A stretch of DNA of 64,000 nt from Apodemus sylvaticus. Lineage: Eukaryota > Chordata > Mammalia > Rodentia > Muridae. The DNA lies in contig NC_067474.1 of assembly GCF_947179515.1 (NCBI RefSeq), positions 86,684,824 to 86,748,823 of the forward strand. The letters are read 5' to 3'. A model generated the notes under the pieces. It made no database searches and had not been told where the DNA came from. It saw only the letters and a list, made by a program, of their open reading frames with translations. Positions within the stretch are counted from its first letter, which is position 1; each line of letters starts with the position of its first letter. Below are positions 35,879 to 45,630 of this stretch, in pieces. A program made the translations under genes and the position numbers.

Positions 35879-36164
35879 CTAGTTCTCACTGGTGTTAGTT
35901 GGTCTTGTCAATGCTGGACTCACCAGTGCAAGCTGCCTCTTCTCAGCTGGCCTCTGGTGCACAGCTGACCCCCTGCATTGCCTGGAGACAGGGTGCTGTG
36001 GCCCAGGCTGTTCAGATCCCTAAACAGACACCTGAAGGCTCCCGCTGGGGCCTGCTGGACTCACCAGAGCACACTGACTCCTCCCAGCCGGCCTCCCAGG
36101 TGCCCCTCTGGCCTCTTGCAGGGCCTGGAGATGTGGTGTTGTAGCCCAAGCTCTTATGGATCCC
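35879..36164 (-). promoter_or_regulatory. L1 5' UTR, same type as at 5881-6270
   Basis: In reverse it matches the 5' UTR of the plus-strand full-length element: GGATCTGAACAGCCTGGGCC, CTGTGCACCAGAGGCCAGC and GCTTGCACTGGTGAGTCCAG. It retains one and a part of the diverged 144-nt units. Confidence 0.78.
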
Positions 36165-36167
36165 AAA

Positions 36168-38281
36168 GGGATTGTTCAATATAAGGAAATCCATCAGTGC
36201 TATCCACTACATAAACAAACTCAAAGAAAAAAAAAACATATGATCATCTCATTAGATGCAGAAAAAGCATTTGACAAAATTCAGCATCCTTTCATGCTAA
36301 AAGTCTTGGAAAGAACAGCAATTCAAGGCCCATACCTAAACATAGTTAAAGCAATATACAGCAAACCAGTAGCCAACATCAAACTAACCAGAGAGAAACT
36401 TGAAGCAATCCCACTAAAATCAGGAACTTGACAAGGCTGTCCTCTCTCTCCATATCTTTTCAATATAGTACTTGAAGTTCTAGCTAGAGCAATTAGACAA
36501 CATAAGGAGGTCAAGCGGATACAAGTTGGAAAGGAAGAATTCAAATTATCACTATTTGCAGATGACATGATAGTCTACTCAAGTGACTCGAAAACCTCCA
36601 CCAGAGAACTCCTACAGCTGATAAACAACTTAAGCAAAGTGGCTTGTTATAAAATCAACTCAAGCAAATCAGTTGCCTTCCTATACTCAAAGGATAAGCA
36701 GGCTGAGAAAGAAGTTAGGGAAACGACACCCTTCACAATAGCCACAAACAATATAAAGTATCTTGGTGTGACTCTAATCAAACAAGTGAAAGATCTATAC
36801 AACAAGAACTTCAGGTCTCTGAAGAAGGAAATTGAAGAAGACCTCAGAAAACGGAATAATCTGCCATGCTCGTGGATCGGCAGGATTAATATAGTTTAAA
36901 TGGCCATCTTGCCTAAAGCGATCTACAGATTCAACGCAATCCCCATCAAAATCCCAACTCAGTTCTTCACAGAGTTAGAAAAAGCAATTATCAAATTCAT
37001 CTGGAATAACAAAAAACCCAGGATAGCTAAAACTATTCTCAACAACAAAAGAAATTCTGGGGGAATCAGTATCCCTGACTTCAAGCAATACTACAGAGCA
37101 ATAGTGTTAAAAACTGCATGGTATTGGCACAGTGACAGACAAGTGGACCAATGGAATAGAATTGAAGATCCAGAAATGAATCCACACACCTATGGTCACT
37201 TGATCTTCCACAAAGGAGCTGAAAACATCCAGTGGAAAAAAGACAGCCTTTTCAACAAATGGTGCTGGTTCAACTGGAGGTCAGCATGCAGAAGAATGCA
37301 AATTGATCCATTCTTATCTCCATGTACTAAACTTCACTCCAAGTGGATCAAGGACCTCCATGTAAAACCAGACACACTGAAACTAATAGAAAAGAAACTG
37401 GGGAAGACCCTTGAGGACATGGGCATAGGGGAAAAGTTCCTGAACAGATCACTAATAGCTTATGCTCTAAGATCAAGAATTGACAAATGGGACCTCATAA
37501 AATTACAAAGTTTCTGTAAGGCAAAGGACACTGTTAAAAGGACAAAATGACAACCATCTAATTTGCAAAGCATATTCACCAACCCTACATCTGATAGAGG
37601 GCTACTATACAATATATACAAAGAACTCAATAAGTTAGACCCCAGGGAACCAAATAACCCTATTAAAAATTGGGTACAGATCTAAACAAAGAATTTTCAC
37701 CTGAAGAAATTCGGATGGCTGAGAGGCACCTTAAGAAGTGCTCAACATCATTAGTCATTAGGGAAATGCAAATCAAAACAACCCTGAGATTTCACCTTAC
37801 ACCAGTCAGAATGGCTAAGGTCAAAAACTCAGGAGACAGCAGGTGTTGGCGAGGATGTAGAGAAAGAGGAACACTCCTCCACTGCTGGTAGGGCTGTAAG
37901 ATGGTACAACCACTTTGGAAATCAGTCTGGTGGTTCCTCAGAAAACTGGATATGACACTTCCGGAGGACCCTGCTATACCTCTCCTGGGCATATACCCAA
38001 AGGGTTCCCTGGCATGCAATAAAGACACATGCTCCATTATGTTCATAGCAGCCTTATTTATAATAGCCAGAAGATGGAAAGAACCCAGATGCCCCTCAAA
38101 GGAGGAATGGATACAGAAAATGTGGTATATTTACACAATGGAATACTACTCAGCAATTAGAAATAATGAATTCACAAAATTTTTAGGCAAATGGTTTCAT
38201 CTGGAAAATATCATCCTAAGTGAGGTAATGTAATCACAAAAGAATACACATGGAATGCAATCTCTGATAAGTGGATATTAA
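36168..38281 (+). pseudogene. L1 ORF2 C-terminal half, several nonsense changes
   Basis: About 700 codons are readable in one phase for long distances: SLDAEKAFDKIQHPFM, LSLFADDMIVYSSDS, NAIPIKIPTQFFTELEKA, DPEMNPHTYGHLIF and GKTLEDMGIGEKFLN. It is interrupted by TGA at about 36429 (after LKSGT), TAA at about 36897 (after NIV), TGA at 37548 (after RTK), a shift near 37675 and TAG at about 37889 (after HCW). The endonuclease domain is absent. Confidence 0.9.
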
Positions 38282-38545
38282 TTAGTCCAGAAGCCCTGAA
38301 TACCCAAGGCACAAATTGCATAACAAATGACTCCCATGAAGAGGTATGGAGAGGGTTCTGATCCTGGAAAGGATTGATCTAGCTTTGGAGGGGAATATAA
38401 GGACAGATAAAAAGGAGGGAGGTGATTGGAGAATGGATGGAGAGAAGAAGGTTTATGGGACATATGGGGAGGGGGGATCAGGGAAAGGGGAAATCATTTG
38501 GAATGTAAACAAAGAATATAGAAAATAAAAATATTAATAAAAAAG
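36168..38545 (+). mobile_element. 5'-truncated L1, plus strand
   Basis: It starts in the RT domain (FNIRKSISAIHYINK-like, with a stop at the edge), runs through FADD (near 36556) to the ORF2 stop at 38279-38281, and then a 3' UTR ending in an A-rich ATTAATAAAAAA tail. The 3' UTR is of an older type than that of 5881-12490. It abuts the 5' end of the minus-strand L1 on the left. Confidence 0.9.
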
Positions 38546-38646
38546 AAATGCTCAACATCATTAGTTATTAGGGAAATGTAAACCAAAACAACCCTGAGAT
38601 TTCACCCCACACCAGTCAGAATTGCTAAGGTTAAAAACTCAGGAGA

Positions 38647-39389
38647 CTTACACCAGTCAGAATGGCTAAGATTAAAAATTCCGGAGATAGCAGGTGTTGG
38701 AGAGGGTGCGGAGAAAGAGGAACACTCCTCCACTGCTGGTGGGGTTGCAAATTGGTACAACCACTCTGGAAATCAGTCTGGCGGTTCCTCCAAAAACTGG
38801 GCACCTCACTTCCAGAAGATCCTGCTATACCACTCCTGGGCATATGCCCAGAGGATTCCCCACCATGTAATAAGGATACATGCTCTACTATGTTCATAGC
38901 AGCCCTATTTATAATTGCCAGATGCTGGAAAGAACCCAGGTATCCGTCAACAGAAGAGTGGATGCAAAAAATGTGGTATATCTACACAATGGAGTACTAT
39001 TCAGCCATTAGAAACAATGAATTCATGAAATTCTTAGGCAAATGGATGGACCTAGAGAACATCATACTAAGTGAGGTAACCCAGACTCAAAAGATGAATC
39101 ATGGTATGCACTCACTAATAAGTGGATATTTACCTAGAAACCTGGATTACCCAAAACATAATCTACACATCAAATGAGGTTCAAGAAGAAAGGAAGAGTG
39201 GCCCCTTGTTCTGGAAAGACTCAGTGAAGCAGTATTTGGCAAAACCTGAACGGGGAAGTGGGAAGGGGTGGGTGGGAGGACAGGGGGAGAGAAGGGGGCT
39301 TACGGGACTTTTTGGGAGTGGAGGGGCTAAGAAAGGGGAAATCATTTGAAATGTAAATAAAAAATATACCGAATAAAAAAAATTAAAAA
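38647..39389 (+). mobile_element. young 5'-truncated L1, nested, with 14-nt target duplication
   Basis: Inserted in the preceding L1. AAAAACTCAGGAGA is repeated exactly at 38633-38646 and 39390-39403. The site reads TT/AAAAA, fitting L1 endonuclease. It holds the last 160 or so ORF2 codons (VRMAKIKNSGDSRCWRGCG to HSLISGY) and a 3' UTR like that of 5881-12490. Its ORF2 stop is mutated (TAA to TTA), giving a short read-through ending at 39177. Confidence 0.94.
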
Positions 39390-40096
39390 AAAAACTCAGG
39401 AGACAGCAGGTGTTGGTAAGGATGTGGAGAAAGAGGAACACTCCTTCACTGCTGGTGGGATTGTAAGATGGTACAATCACTATGGAAATCAGTCTGGCGG
39501 TTCCTAAGAAAACTGGACATGACATTTCTGGAAGACCCTGCTATATCTCTCCAGGACAGATACCCAGAGAATTCCCCAGCATGCAATAAGGACACATGCT
39601 CCACTATGTTCATAGCAACCTTATTTATAATAGCCAAAAGCTGGAAAGAACCCAGATATCCCTTAATGGAGGAATGGATACAGAAAATGTGGTATATATA
39701 CAAAATGGAGTACTATTCAGCAGTTAAAAACAATGAAATCATGAATTTTTTAGGCAAATGGTTGGAACTGGAAAATATCATCCTAAGTGAGGTAATGCAA
39801 TCACAAAAGAATACACATGGAATTCAAACATTGATAAGTGTATATTAATTAGCCCTGAAACTCTAAATACTGAAGATACAATTAGCATATCAAATGATTC
39901 CCATGAAAAGGAAGAAGAGGGCCCTAATCCTGGAAAGGCTTGATCCAGCATTGTAGGGGAGTACCAGGACAGAGAAAAAGGAGGGGGAAAGATAGGAATA
40001 TGGATGGAGAGAAGAGGACTTATGGGACATATGGGGAGGGGGGAACTGGGAAAGGGGAAAGCTTTTGGATTGTAAACAAAGAATATAGAAAATAAT

Positions 40097-40117
40097 ATAC
40101 ATATATATATATATATA
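40097..40117. repeat. (AT)n simple repeat
   Basis: A short AT run at the end of the host L1, probably grown from its A-rich tail. Confidence 0.9.
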
Positions 40118-40144
40118 AAGAAGGTAAAGAAAAAAGAAGCAGTG

Positions 40145-40255
40145 AGAGGGAGGATAGGATAGGGCGTTTTCAGGAGGGGGGGATCCGGAAAGGGGATAAC
40201 ATTTGAAGTGTAAATAAAGAAAATATCCAATAAAACAAAACAAAACAAAACCCAA
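40145..40255 (+). mobile_element. L1 3' end fragment
   Basis: The last 90 or so bases of an L1 3' UTR: GATAGGGCGTTTTCAGGAGG, GGATAACATTTGAAGTGTAA, then an AATAAAACAAAACAAAAC tail. The subfamily differs from the neighbouring L1. Confidence 0.8.
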
Positions 40256-40507
40256 AAACATATCATCAGTTAGAGTCTTCTGCCTGAATACCATTCTGAC
40301 AAAAGTCAAGACCTAATTAACCAGGTCATATTTATACAATGCTGTGGGACTATATGATTTTCTTTGTTTAATATGACCAACCCTAAACAAAGGAAAGAAA
40401 TCCCACACCAGCCCATCAAAGACCATTCAGGAGAGAGCAGACTTTGACTTCCTGAATAAGTACTTCTTCTTTGCAAGAGTTCTTTTTCCTCTGTGCACAC
40501 CTCATAT

Positions 40508-40562
40508 GTATGTGTGTGTTTGTGTGTGTGTGTTTGTATGTGTGTGTGTGTGTGTGTGTGTG
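40508..40562. repeat. (TG)n microsatellite
   Basis: TG run with three TTTG or TATG interruptions. Confidence 0.95.
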
Positions 40563-40914
40563 TTGGGTGAAATTTTCTAGAAATAAATGGTGTCTAGAGA
40601 GACTGAGGAACTAACTCGGATTTTAGTACTGTGAAGAGGTTGAGAGGTCCATAAACTAATTACCTTATCCTGGGCTAGAATAAGCCCCTTGGAACAACCA
40701 TTCTTGCAAAACTCACTGCTAGTAATAACAGTTTGTGGCTAATAGAAAAAACTTGTGTAATCTATTGACTTAGCCAACCAATTATCTTTTACAAACCCCA
40801 TAGCTATAACTTGTTGCCTGATAGCATCTTAGTTCTATAGAAAGCTTCAGCTAGACTGAAGTTCTTGACCAAAAGAGTATTCAAAGGAATAACCTATGGC
40901 AATTCTCCAGATCT
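40563..40914. other. unrecognised sequence
   Basis: No gene or repeat recognised with confidence. Confidence 0.4.
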
Positions 40915-41240
40915 GACACATACACGGGCAATATACATACAAGGTGAGCAAACCCCACAGCATGTAAGTCAAAGAGATCTTTTCAAAGACACATTGTAGC
41001 CAAATTTTTGACAATTATAATGAAAAGTCTAAAAACTACTTTTAAGAGAAATCAGTTTCCTGTGATAATGACTTTCTTATCAGAAACCATGCAGACCAGG
41101 GTAAATGACAAACAATTTTTCAAATGCTGAAAAGAAAATGCTGACTCAGAGTTTTATGTCCATAAAAATCCCATGCAATGGAGGGAAAACTATGTCATTC
41201 TCCAATAAAAGAAAACAAAGATAATTTACTTAAAATCTGC
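40915..41240 (+). mobile_element. ancient mammalian L1 (L1M) ORF1 relic
   Basis: It resembles the C-terminal ORF1 region of old, pre-rodent L1s rather than the murine ones: TTATCAGAAACCATGCAGAC, TTTTTCAAATGCTGAAAAGA, AGAGTTTTATGTCCATAAAA. These correspond to the ETMQARR, FKVLKEK and FYPSK-type segments. Many stops. Very decayed, so the edges are rough. Confidence 0.6.
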
Positions 41241-41368
41241 ATTTTAAATAACAGTCTACTATGTGTGCTTTGTCATGAATTTTAACTGATAGATTAATTT
41301 TAAAACTCACTTTATAATTTCAGTGTATTCTTCATTCTTTTTATTAATTTTTATTGCATTTATTTAGT

Positions 41369-41496
41369 GTGTGTGTGCATGTGTGTCCTGCTATCCACAT
41401 GTGGAGGCCAAAGGACAAGGTTTGGAGTCAGCTACTTCCTTCCATCTTGTCGGGGTTAGGTGATAAGTATGTTTATGCACTGAACCATCTCATCAG
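41369..41496 (-). mobile_element. degenerate tRNA-derived SINE, minus strand
   Basis: Same family as at 1365-1560, more decayed. On the minus strand it has a CTGATGAGATGGTTCAGTGC head, a TTGTCCTTTGGCCTCCACAT segment and a CA-rich end. Confidence 0.55.
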
Positions 41497-41564
41497 CCCT
41501 GTATACTTTATTTTTAAACTTCACCATGAATATCACTAATTAAAATTTTATAGTTGTTCTCCTT

Positions 41565-41820
41565 TTTGTTTTAAAGGTAAAATTTACCTATGGTATACAA
41601 GACTTAATTAAAAGTATGGCCAGGAAATTTTTGATAAATGTGAGCATATATTTAATCAAAATTCCTTCAATGTGCAGAGCATTAACATGACCTAGAATAT
41701 TCTCTTATGCTGCTCCCCAAAGCAACGACTGACTGAAGTAAACATTGTTCTGATGTTTTTTCTATAGATCAGCTTTTGCTGCTCTGAAACTTTCTATGCG
41801 TGGACTCCTGTAGTATTTAT
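41565..41820 (-). mobile_element. ancient L1M 3' UTR, minus strand
   Basis: The plus strand shows the reversed old L1M 3' UTR: AAAGGTAAAATTTACCTATG, TTTTTGATAAATGTGAGCAT, CCAAAGCAACGACTGACTGA and CTATAGATCAGCTTTTGC. It is cut at 41820 by a T run that starts the next retroposon. Confidence 0.6.
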
Positions 41821-42046
41821 TCTTTTTTTTTTTTTTTTTGAAAACACATATTTTAATTGAAGGGGTCATAAAAGGAGAGAAAGGGGATTAGGGAATGTGG
41901 CATGGTGGTGTGGGGGAAGGGGGTGCCTAGGCTGGCCCATGACCATGCACCTCATCCTGCTGAGGGACCACAGGCACACAGACATGGTATAGAATAGAGT
42001 TTATTCAGGGCAGAGGATGGAAGTTAATGGTATAGTGGAAGCAGAG

Positions 42047-42109
<63 letters not shown>

Positions 42110-42200
42110 AAGTGGAGGCTGGCCATGACCACGTGGAGAGAGGAGGAGGGGAGGAGAGCCCAAGAGGGGCAGAGAGGTGAGCGTGCCAAGAGGCAGGAGC

Positions 42201-42237
<37 letters not shown>

Positions 42238-42345
42238 GGGCAAGTAGCCCCTTTTATAGTGGGCCAGGTCTATGGGGCGGGGCATACCTGGCTGTTGCCA
42301 GGTAATTATGGGGTGGAGCTTAGACAGAATACTAACATTAATGGT
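41821..42345 (-). mobile_element. long copy of the unnamed GA-rich retroposon
   Basis: It starts with a T run (41821-41840, a reversed A tail). The part 41985-42200 matches the 14373-14593 insert: GGTATAGAATAGAGTTTATT, a GA run (42053-42104), and GGCTGGCCATGACCACGTGG. This copy also has 145 nt between tail and shared part, and beyond it a second GA run (42204-42234) and a GC-rich section with GGCATACCTGGCTGTTGCCA. AATAAA is present on the minus strand near 42000. No target-site duplication was found. Right edge approximate. Confidence 0.6.
42053..42234. repeat. two (GA)n tracts
   Basis: GA runs at 42053-42104 and 42204-42234, separated by 100 nt of G-rich unique-like sequence. They belong to the retroposon above. 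Confidence 0.95.
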
Positions 42346-43215
42346 ATTGTTTACAGTTGTATAAAGGCATAAAAGATATTTTACATAATGATTTAGCAAA
42401 CAGCAATAAGTGCATGAAACTAAACCTGATATGAAATCATACACAGCCATTTTTATTGTCAACAAAATAATTATTTTTGAGAATTATTTCTGTTCAGTAT
42501 ATTAGTAGGTTTATTCCTATCAGCTTATGAGGATTAGTAGCACAGTTGTCTAAACACAGCAGTTTTAGATACTACTCTTAGATACGTGCAATATTTTTGG
42601 TATGATAAATCATTTCTTATGAATAAAACTGCTCTCTGAGTAAGCAGTCCTGTGAGGAGATGCCATTTTGATTCCTCTCTTCTGATCTTCAGGCCTTTTT
42701 GCTCTCTGACATTGGGAAATTAATGTAACTCATCATATTAACAGATTAAGGGTGTAAAAAACCAATTGAAGGACTTTAAAATGCTCACAAAAGATGCACT
42801 TGACAATATAAAATTTCCATAATTTGAGAATGTAACAGCAAATTAGAGATTGGAGGGAACTATCTCAATCTATGAACATCTAAACCACCCCTTAGTACTC
42901 AGTGATGAAATACTGAATCTTTTCTCCATATGGTTAGGCAAAGGGCACTGTCATTATGCCGTCAGTAATTCCAATTGATTGTGATGGTAGTAACCATCTC
43001 AATATTTCATGTTCATTTACTAATATTTCATTGAGAATTTTTATGTATGCTCATGGGGGATATTATGTTGCATTGTTTTTGATATTGTTCTGGTTTTTTA
43101 TTTTTATTTTACTTTATTTTTTGTAGTTCTCTTTATGACAATACTACATGAGCTTTATAACCTAAGACATAATTTTTTACCTTCTGTTTCTGGATGAATT
43201 TTCATCAACACTCTG
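42346..43215. other. unrecognised AT-rich sequence
   Basis: No gene or confident repeat in about 870 nt. The right end (43070-43190) is T-rich and may be another decayed retroelement. Confidence 0.4.
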
Positions 43216-43585
43216 TTTTAGTTACTTCTCTGTTGCCATGACACACTAACTACCCCAACAAAAGAGAGTTCACATTGACTTAAACACTGGAGCACAGTCC
43301 ATCAGTGTAGGGAAGTGATTAAGGCAGGAGCTTGAGGACATAGTCCACATTGCATTCACAGTCACGAAGCACAAGTGCTAGTACCCAGCTCACTTTCTGT
43401 TTTTTAGACAGCTCAAAACCCCAATCTGGGGAATAGTGCCACATAAGTGGACAAATCGTGCCATCTCAATTGAACAAATCATGATAATCTGCTAGGCATA
43501 CCCAGACACCCATCTCCCAGATGTTTCTAGATATCATCAAGTTGACAGTGAATATTAACTATACCATATTTATTATTTTTTTGTT
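43216..43585 (+). repeat. rodent interspersed repeat (TTAGTTACT-type)
   Basis: It begins TTTTAGTTACTTCTCTGTTG and CCATGACACACTAACTACCC, typical of a frequent murine repeat. Later parts are GCACAGTCCATCAGTG, AAAACCCCAATCTGGGGAAT and TCATCAAGTTGACAGTGAAT. Related to the block at 17646-17975. The name is uncertain. Confidence 0.5.
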
Positions 43586-43587
43586 CT

Positions 43588-43770
43588 TAATTAGAATTCA
43601 CTAATGAAATCACCTAGGCCTGATGTGGATTTTTTTTTAAATATGTTTGAGGACATTTATACCTTAATCTCACTTTACTCCATTTTGATAAATTTTACCA
43701 CGGAATTTATACATATAAGTTGTATTGCTTCAGGGAATTTATACATACATGTAGCATTAATTACTTTGAT
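43588..43770 (-). mobile_element. ancient L1 ORF2 relic, minus strand
   Basis: The reversed sequence holds the GPDGF-type region of ORF2 (plus-strand ATTCACTAATGAAATCACCT AGGCCTGA). It is followed upstream by decayed linker sequence. Very old, with no open frame. Confidence 0.5.
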
Positions 43771-43799
43771 GCCAATGCAGCAGAGTTTGAGGTTTTAGT

Positions 43800-44156
43800 T
43801 GTGTCATAATAGTTCTAACCTCATCACTGAATTAATCCACTATGAGGTCATAACCTAACGGGTTATTCAGAAGTGAGTCCTAGTTGAATAATTTATATCA
43901 CAGAAGGTGCAACTTAGAAAGATCTGTTTGTTGCAAGCCTCTCTTCTCTCCACCTTCCTGGTTGTTGTAAGGCGAGCAGTTTTGTTGGATCCAAAATTTG
44001 CTCTCCATCATGATGCCTCACCTTATTGCCAGCCTAAAAACAAGGAAGCCACATGACTATGAACAAATCTTTGGAATTGTGAGCACAAATAAACATTTCC
44101 TCCTTTAATTTAACTCTCTCAGGTATTGTGTCATAATGACAGAACATTGACTAACA
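43800..44156 (+). mobile_element. MaLR-type LTR (ORR1/MT-like), plus strand
   Basis: Characteristic order: CATCACTGAATTAATCCACT, TATTCAGAAGTGAGTCCTAG, CTCTTCTCTCCACCTTCCTG, GCACAAATAAACATTTCCTC (polyadenylation signal AATAAA) and TTAACTCTCTCAGGTATTGT, ending GACTAACA. MaLRs are non-autonomous ERVL-related elements. I cannot choose the exact rodent subfamily. Confidence 0.72.
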
Positions 44157-44317
44157 GTTGTAAAATATATTTCCATGAAGTTGTTCATACCATTCCATTT
44201 TTGTCTTTTTAATGTCTCAAGGATCAGTAGTGATATACTGTCCTGTATCTTATTACCTGATTGATCATCAGGTGTGGACCAAATTGATAATTTGTGTCCA
44301 CACACAATAAGCCACAA

Positions 44318-44397
44318 TAAGCTGAACATGGTGGCACACACCTTTAATGCCAGCACCCAGGAGGACTACACAGTGAGAACAGGTCTTGAAAATCATT
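44318..44397 (+). mobile_element. B1 SINE fragment, plus strand
   Basis: AACATGGTGGCACACACCTT TAATGCCAGCACCCAGGAGG is the first half of a B1. The middle is deleted and the end is GTGAGAACAGGTCTTG. Confidence 0.7.
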
Positions 44398-44446
44398 ATT
44401 ATTAGAGAGAAACAGGCTCCCACTAAGATTAGGTTGCTTTGAACTC

Positions 44447-44637
44447 TTTTTTTTTTTTCTATTTATTTTATTTTATTTTCTAAATTTTTCACTTTCCCCT
44501 TTCCCAGTTCCTCCCTCCCCATATGTCCCATAAGCGTTCTTTACATCCATACTCTAATCACCTCTCTCCTTTTTCTCTGTCCTGGTACTCCCCTACAATG
44601 CTGGATCAGGCCTTTCCAGGATCAGGGCCCTCTCTTA
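44447..44637 (-). mobile_element. L1 3' UTR fragment, minus strand
   Basis: The T run (44447-44459) is the reversed tail. It is followed by CCTCCCTCCCCATATGTCCC and TACAATGCTGGATCAGGCCT, the reversed 3' UTR type also seen at 45631-47105 and, on the plus strand, at 39849-40090. No ORF2. Confidence 0.85.
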
Positions 44638-44709
44638 TTGCCTCAATTTTACTTCTCAAATTTGGATTACAGTAGTGTACTACATGTAATTTTAAAAATT
44701 AATATTATA

Positions 44710-44935
44710 GGGGCCTGGAGAGATGACTCAGCAGTTAAGAACACTTTTGGCTTTTGAAGAGGACCTATTTTAATTTCCCATTGGTGGTTCACAAACATCT
44801 GTAACTCCAATTCACGCCATCTGATGCCCTCTTATGATGTCTGTGGGCCACAAGCATTCAAGAGACACCATACATACCTACACACAAAACACTTACACAC
44901 AAAAGAGAAAGAATAAGTCTAATAAATCTGATAAT
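44710..44935 (+). mobile_element. B3-type SINE, plus strand
   Basis: tRNA-derived SINE: CTGGAGAGATGACTCAGCAG TTAAGA (A box side), ATCTGTAACTCCAATTCACG, TCTGATGCCCTCTTATGATG and a CA-rich section with an AATAAATCTG tail. The TGTAACTCCA section favours B3 over B2. Confidence 0.85.
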
Positions 44936-44983
44936 GATAATAATATTAAATTATTATAAGTAATAAATAATCATTATTATTAT

Positions 44984-45112
44984 TTTTAGATAAGGTCTCA
45001 CTACATACTCTGGATAGCCTGGAACTTACTAGGCAGATAAGGTTGACCTCAAACTCATGGAGATTCATCTATCTTCACCTTCTGAATGCAAAGGTTAAAA
45101 GCATGTATGGCT
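44984..45112 (-). mobile_element. B1 SINE, minus strand, old
   Basis: Reversed B1: AGATAAGGTCTCACTACATA, ATAGCCTGGAACTTACTAGG, TGACCTCAAACTCATGGAGA and AATGCAAAGGTTAAAAGCAT. Diverged. Confidence 0.8.
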
Positions 45113-45129
45113 ACTCTTGACAGAAAAAA

Positions 45130-45630
45130 ATATTTTTTAAATAAACATTTCAGTCTGACAAAAAGTTTGGGAAAAAGAAAGAATTCCCATATTCTTTCTA
45201 CCCTCATCATCCTGGAATCATGCCCAATTGTCAGTATTTTCACCAGAGTAATGTATTTGTCACACTTAATTACTCTTATGTATCATAATTACCTGAAGTC
45301 CACCCTTCTTATTAGTGTTATTCTTGTATCCAAAGTAAACAGATTTGCCACACTCATTAAACAGATACATGATAACATGTACACATCATCACACTATCAT
45401 ACTAAACAGCTTTATGTCCCTAAAAATTCTTTATGCTCTCTTAGATTCCTTCTACGCAAACTACAAACCGTTAATCTTTTTGTCATTTCTTAAATGTTGG
45501 AATTGGACTCATATAGTGGGTAGCCTTTTCTGCATTCATTTTGAACCTTTAAATTAAGACTGCTTTATGTCTTTTTATGGTCCAATATGTTATTTTTTAT
45601 TGTTTTTTTATTTTTAGCTAGAATATTATC
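45130..45630 (-). mobile_element. ancient L1M 3' UTR, minus strand
   Basis: Reversed old L1M 3' UTR: ATTTTCACCAGAGTAATGTA, TATCATAATTACCTGAAGTC, CTTTATGTCCCTAAAAATTC and GTGGGTAGCCTTTTCTGCAT. It ends with TTTTTAGCTAGAATATTATC, where the younger minus-strand L1 begins. An open frame of 135 codons at 45086-45493 over this relic is therefore judged to be chance. Confidence 0.62.

Larger units (their letters stand above)
33640..36164 (-). mobile_element. rearranged L1, minus strand: 5' UTR, ORF1, ORF2 start, then distant ORF2
   Basis: Read from 36164 leftwards: 5' UTR (36164-35879), ORF1 (35878-34586) and the first 85 or so codons of ORF2 (34523-34267). The sequence then jumps directly to ORF2 positions about 750 codons further on (IEEDLRKW at about 34266) and ends at 33640 in FLNRTPI. 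There is no 3' UTR or tail. Its 5' end abuts a plus-strand L1 at 36168. The combination implies deletion or recombination rather than one simple insertion. Confidence 0.85.
38546..40117 (+). mobile_element. 5'-truncated L1 hosting a nested L1
   Basis: It begins within ORF2 (KCSTSLVIREM-like) right behind the previous tail, is split at 38646 by the nested copy, resumes at 39404 and ends its frame at 39846-39848. A 3' UTR follows (reversed counterpart of the type seen at 45631) and an AT-rich end. The remaining ORF2 tail includes GYLSW-type changes and is inactive. Confidence 0.88.

Noticed and set aside
42001..42465. 154-codon frame with Leu-Ser repeats
   Set aside because: It is a translated GA/CT tract of the retroposon at 41821-42345.
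45086..45493. 135-codon open frame as a gene
   Set aside because: The stretch aligns in style with an ancient L1M 3' UTR on the other strand. It has no domain, and its low-GC composition makes chance frames likely.
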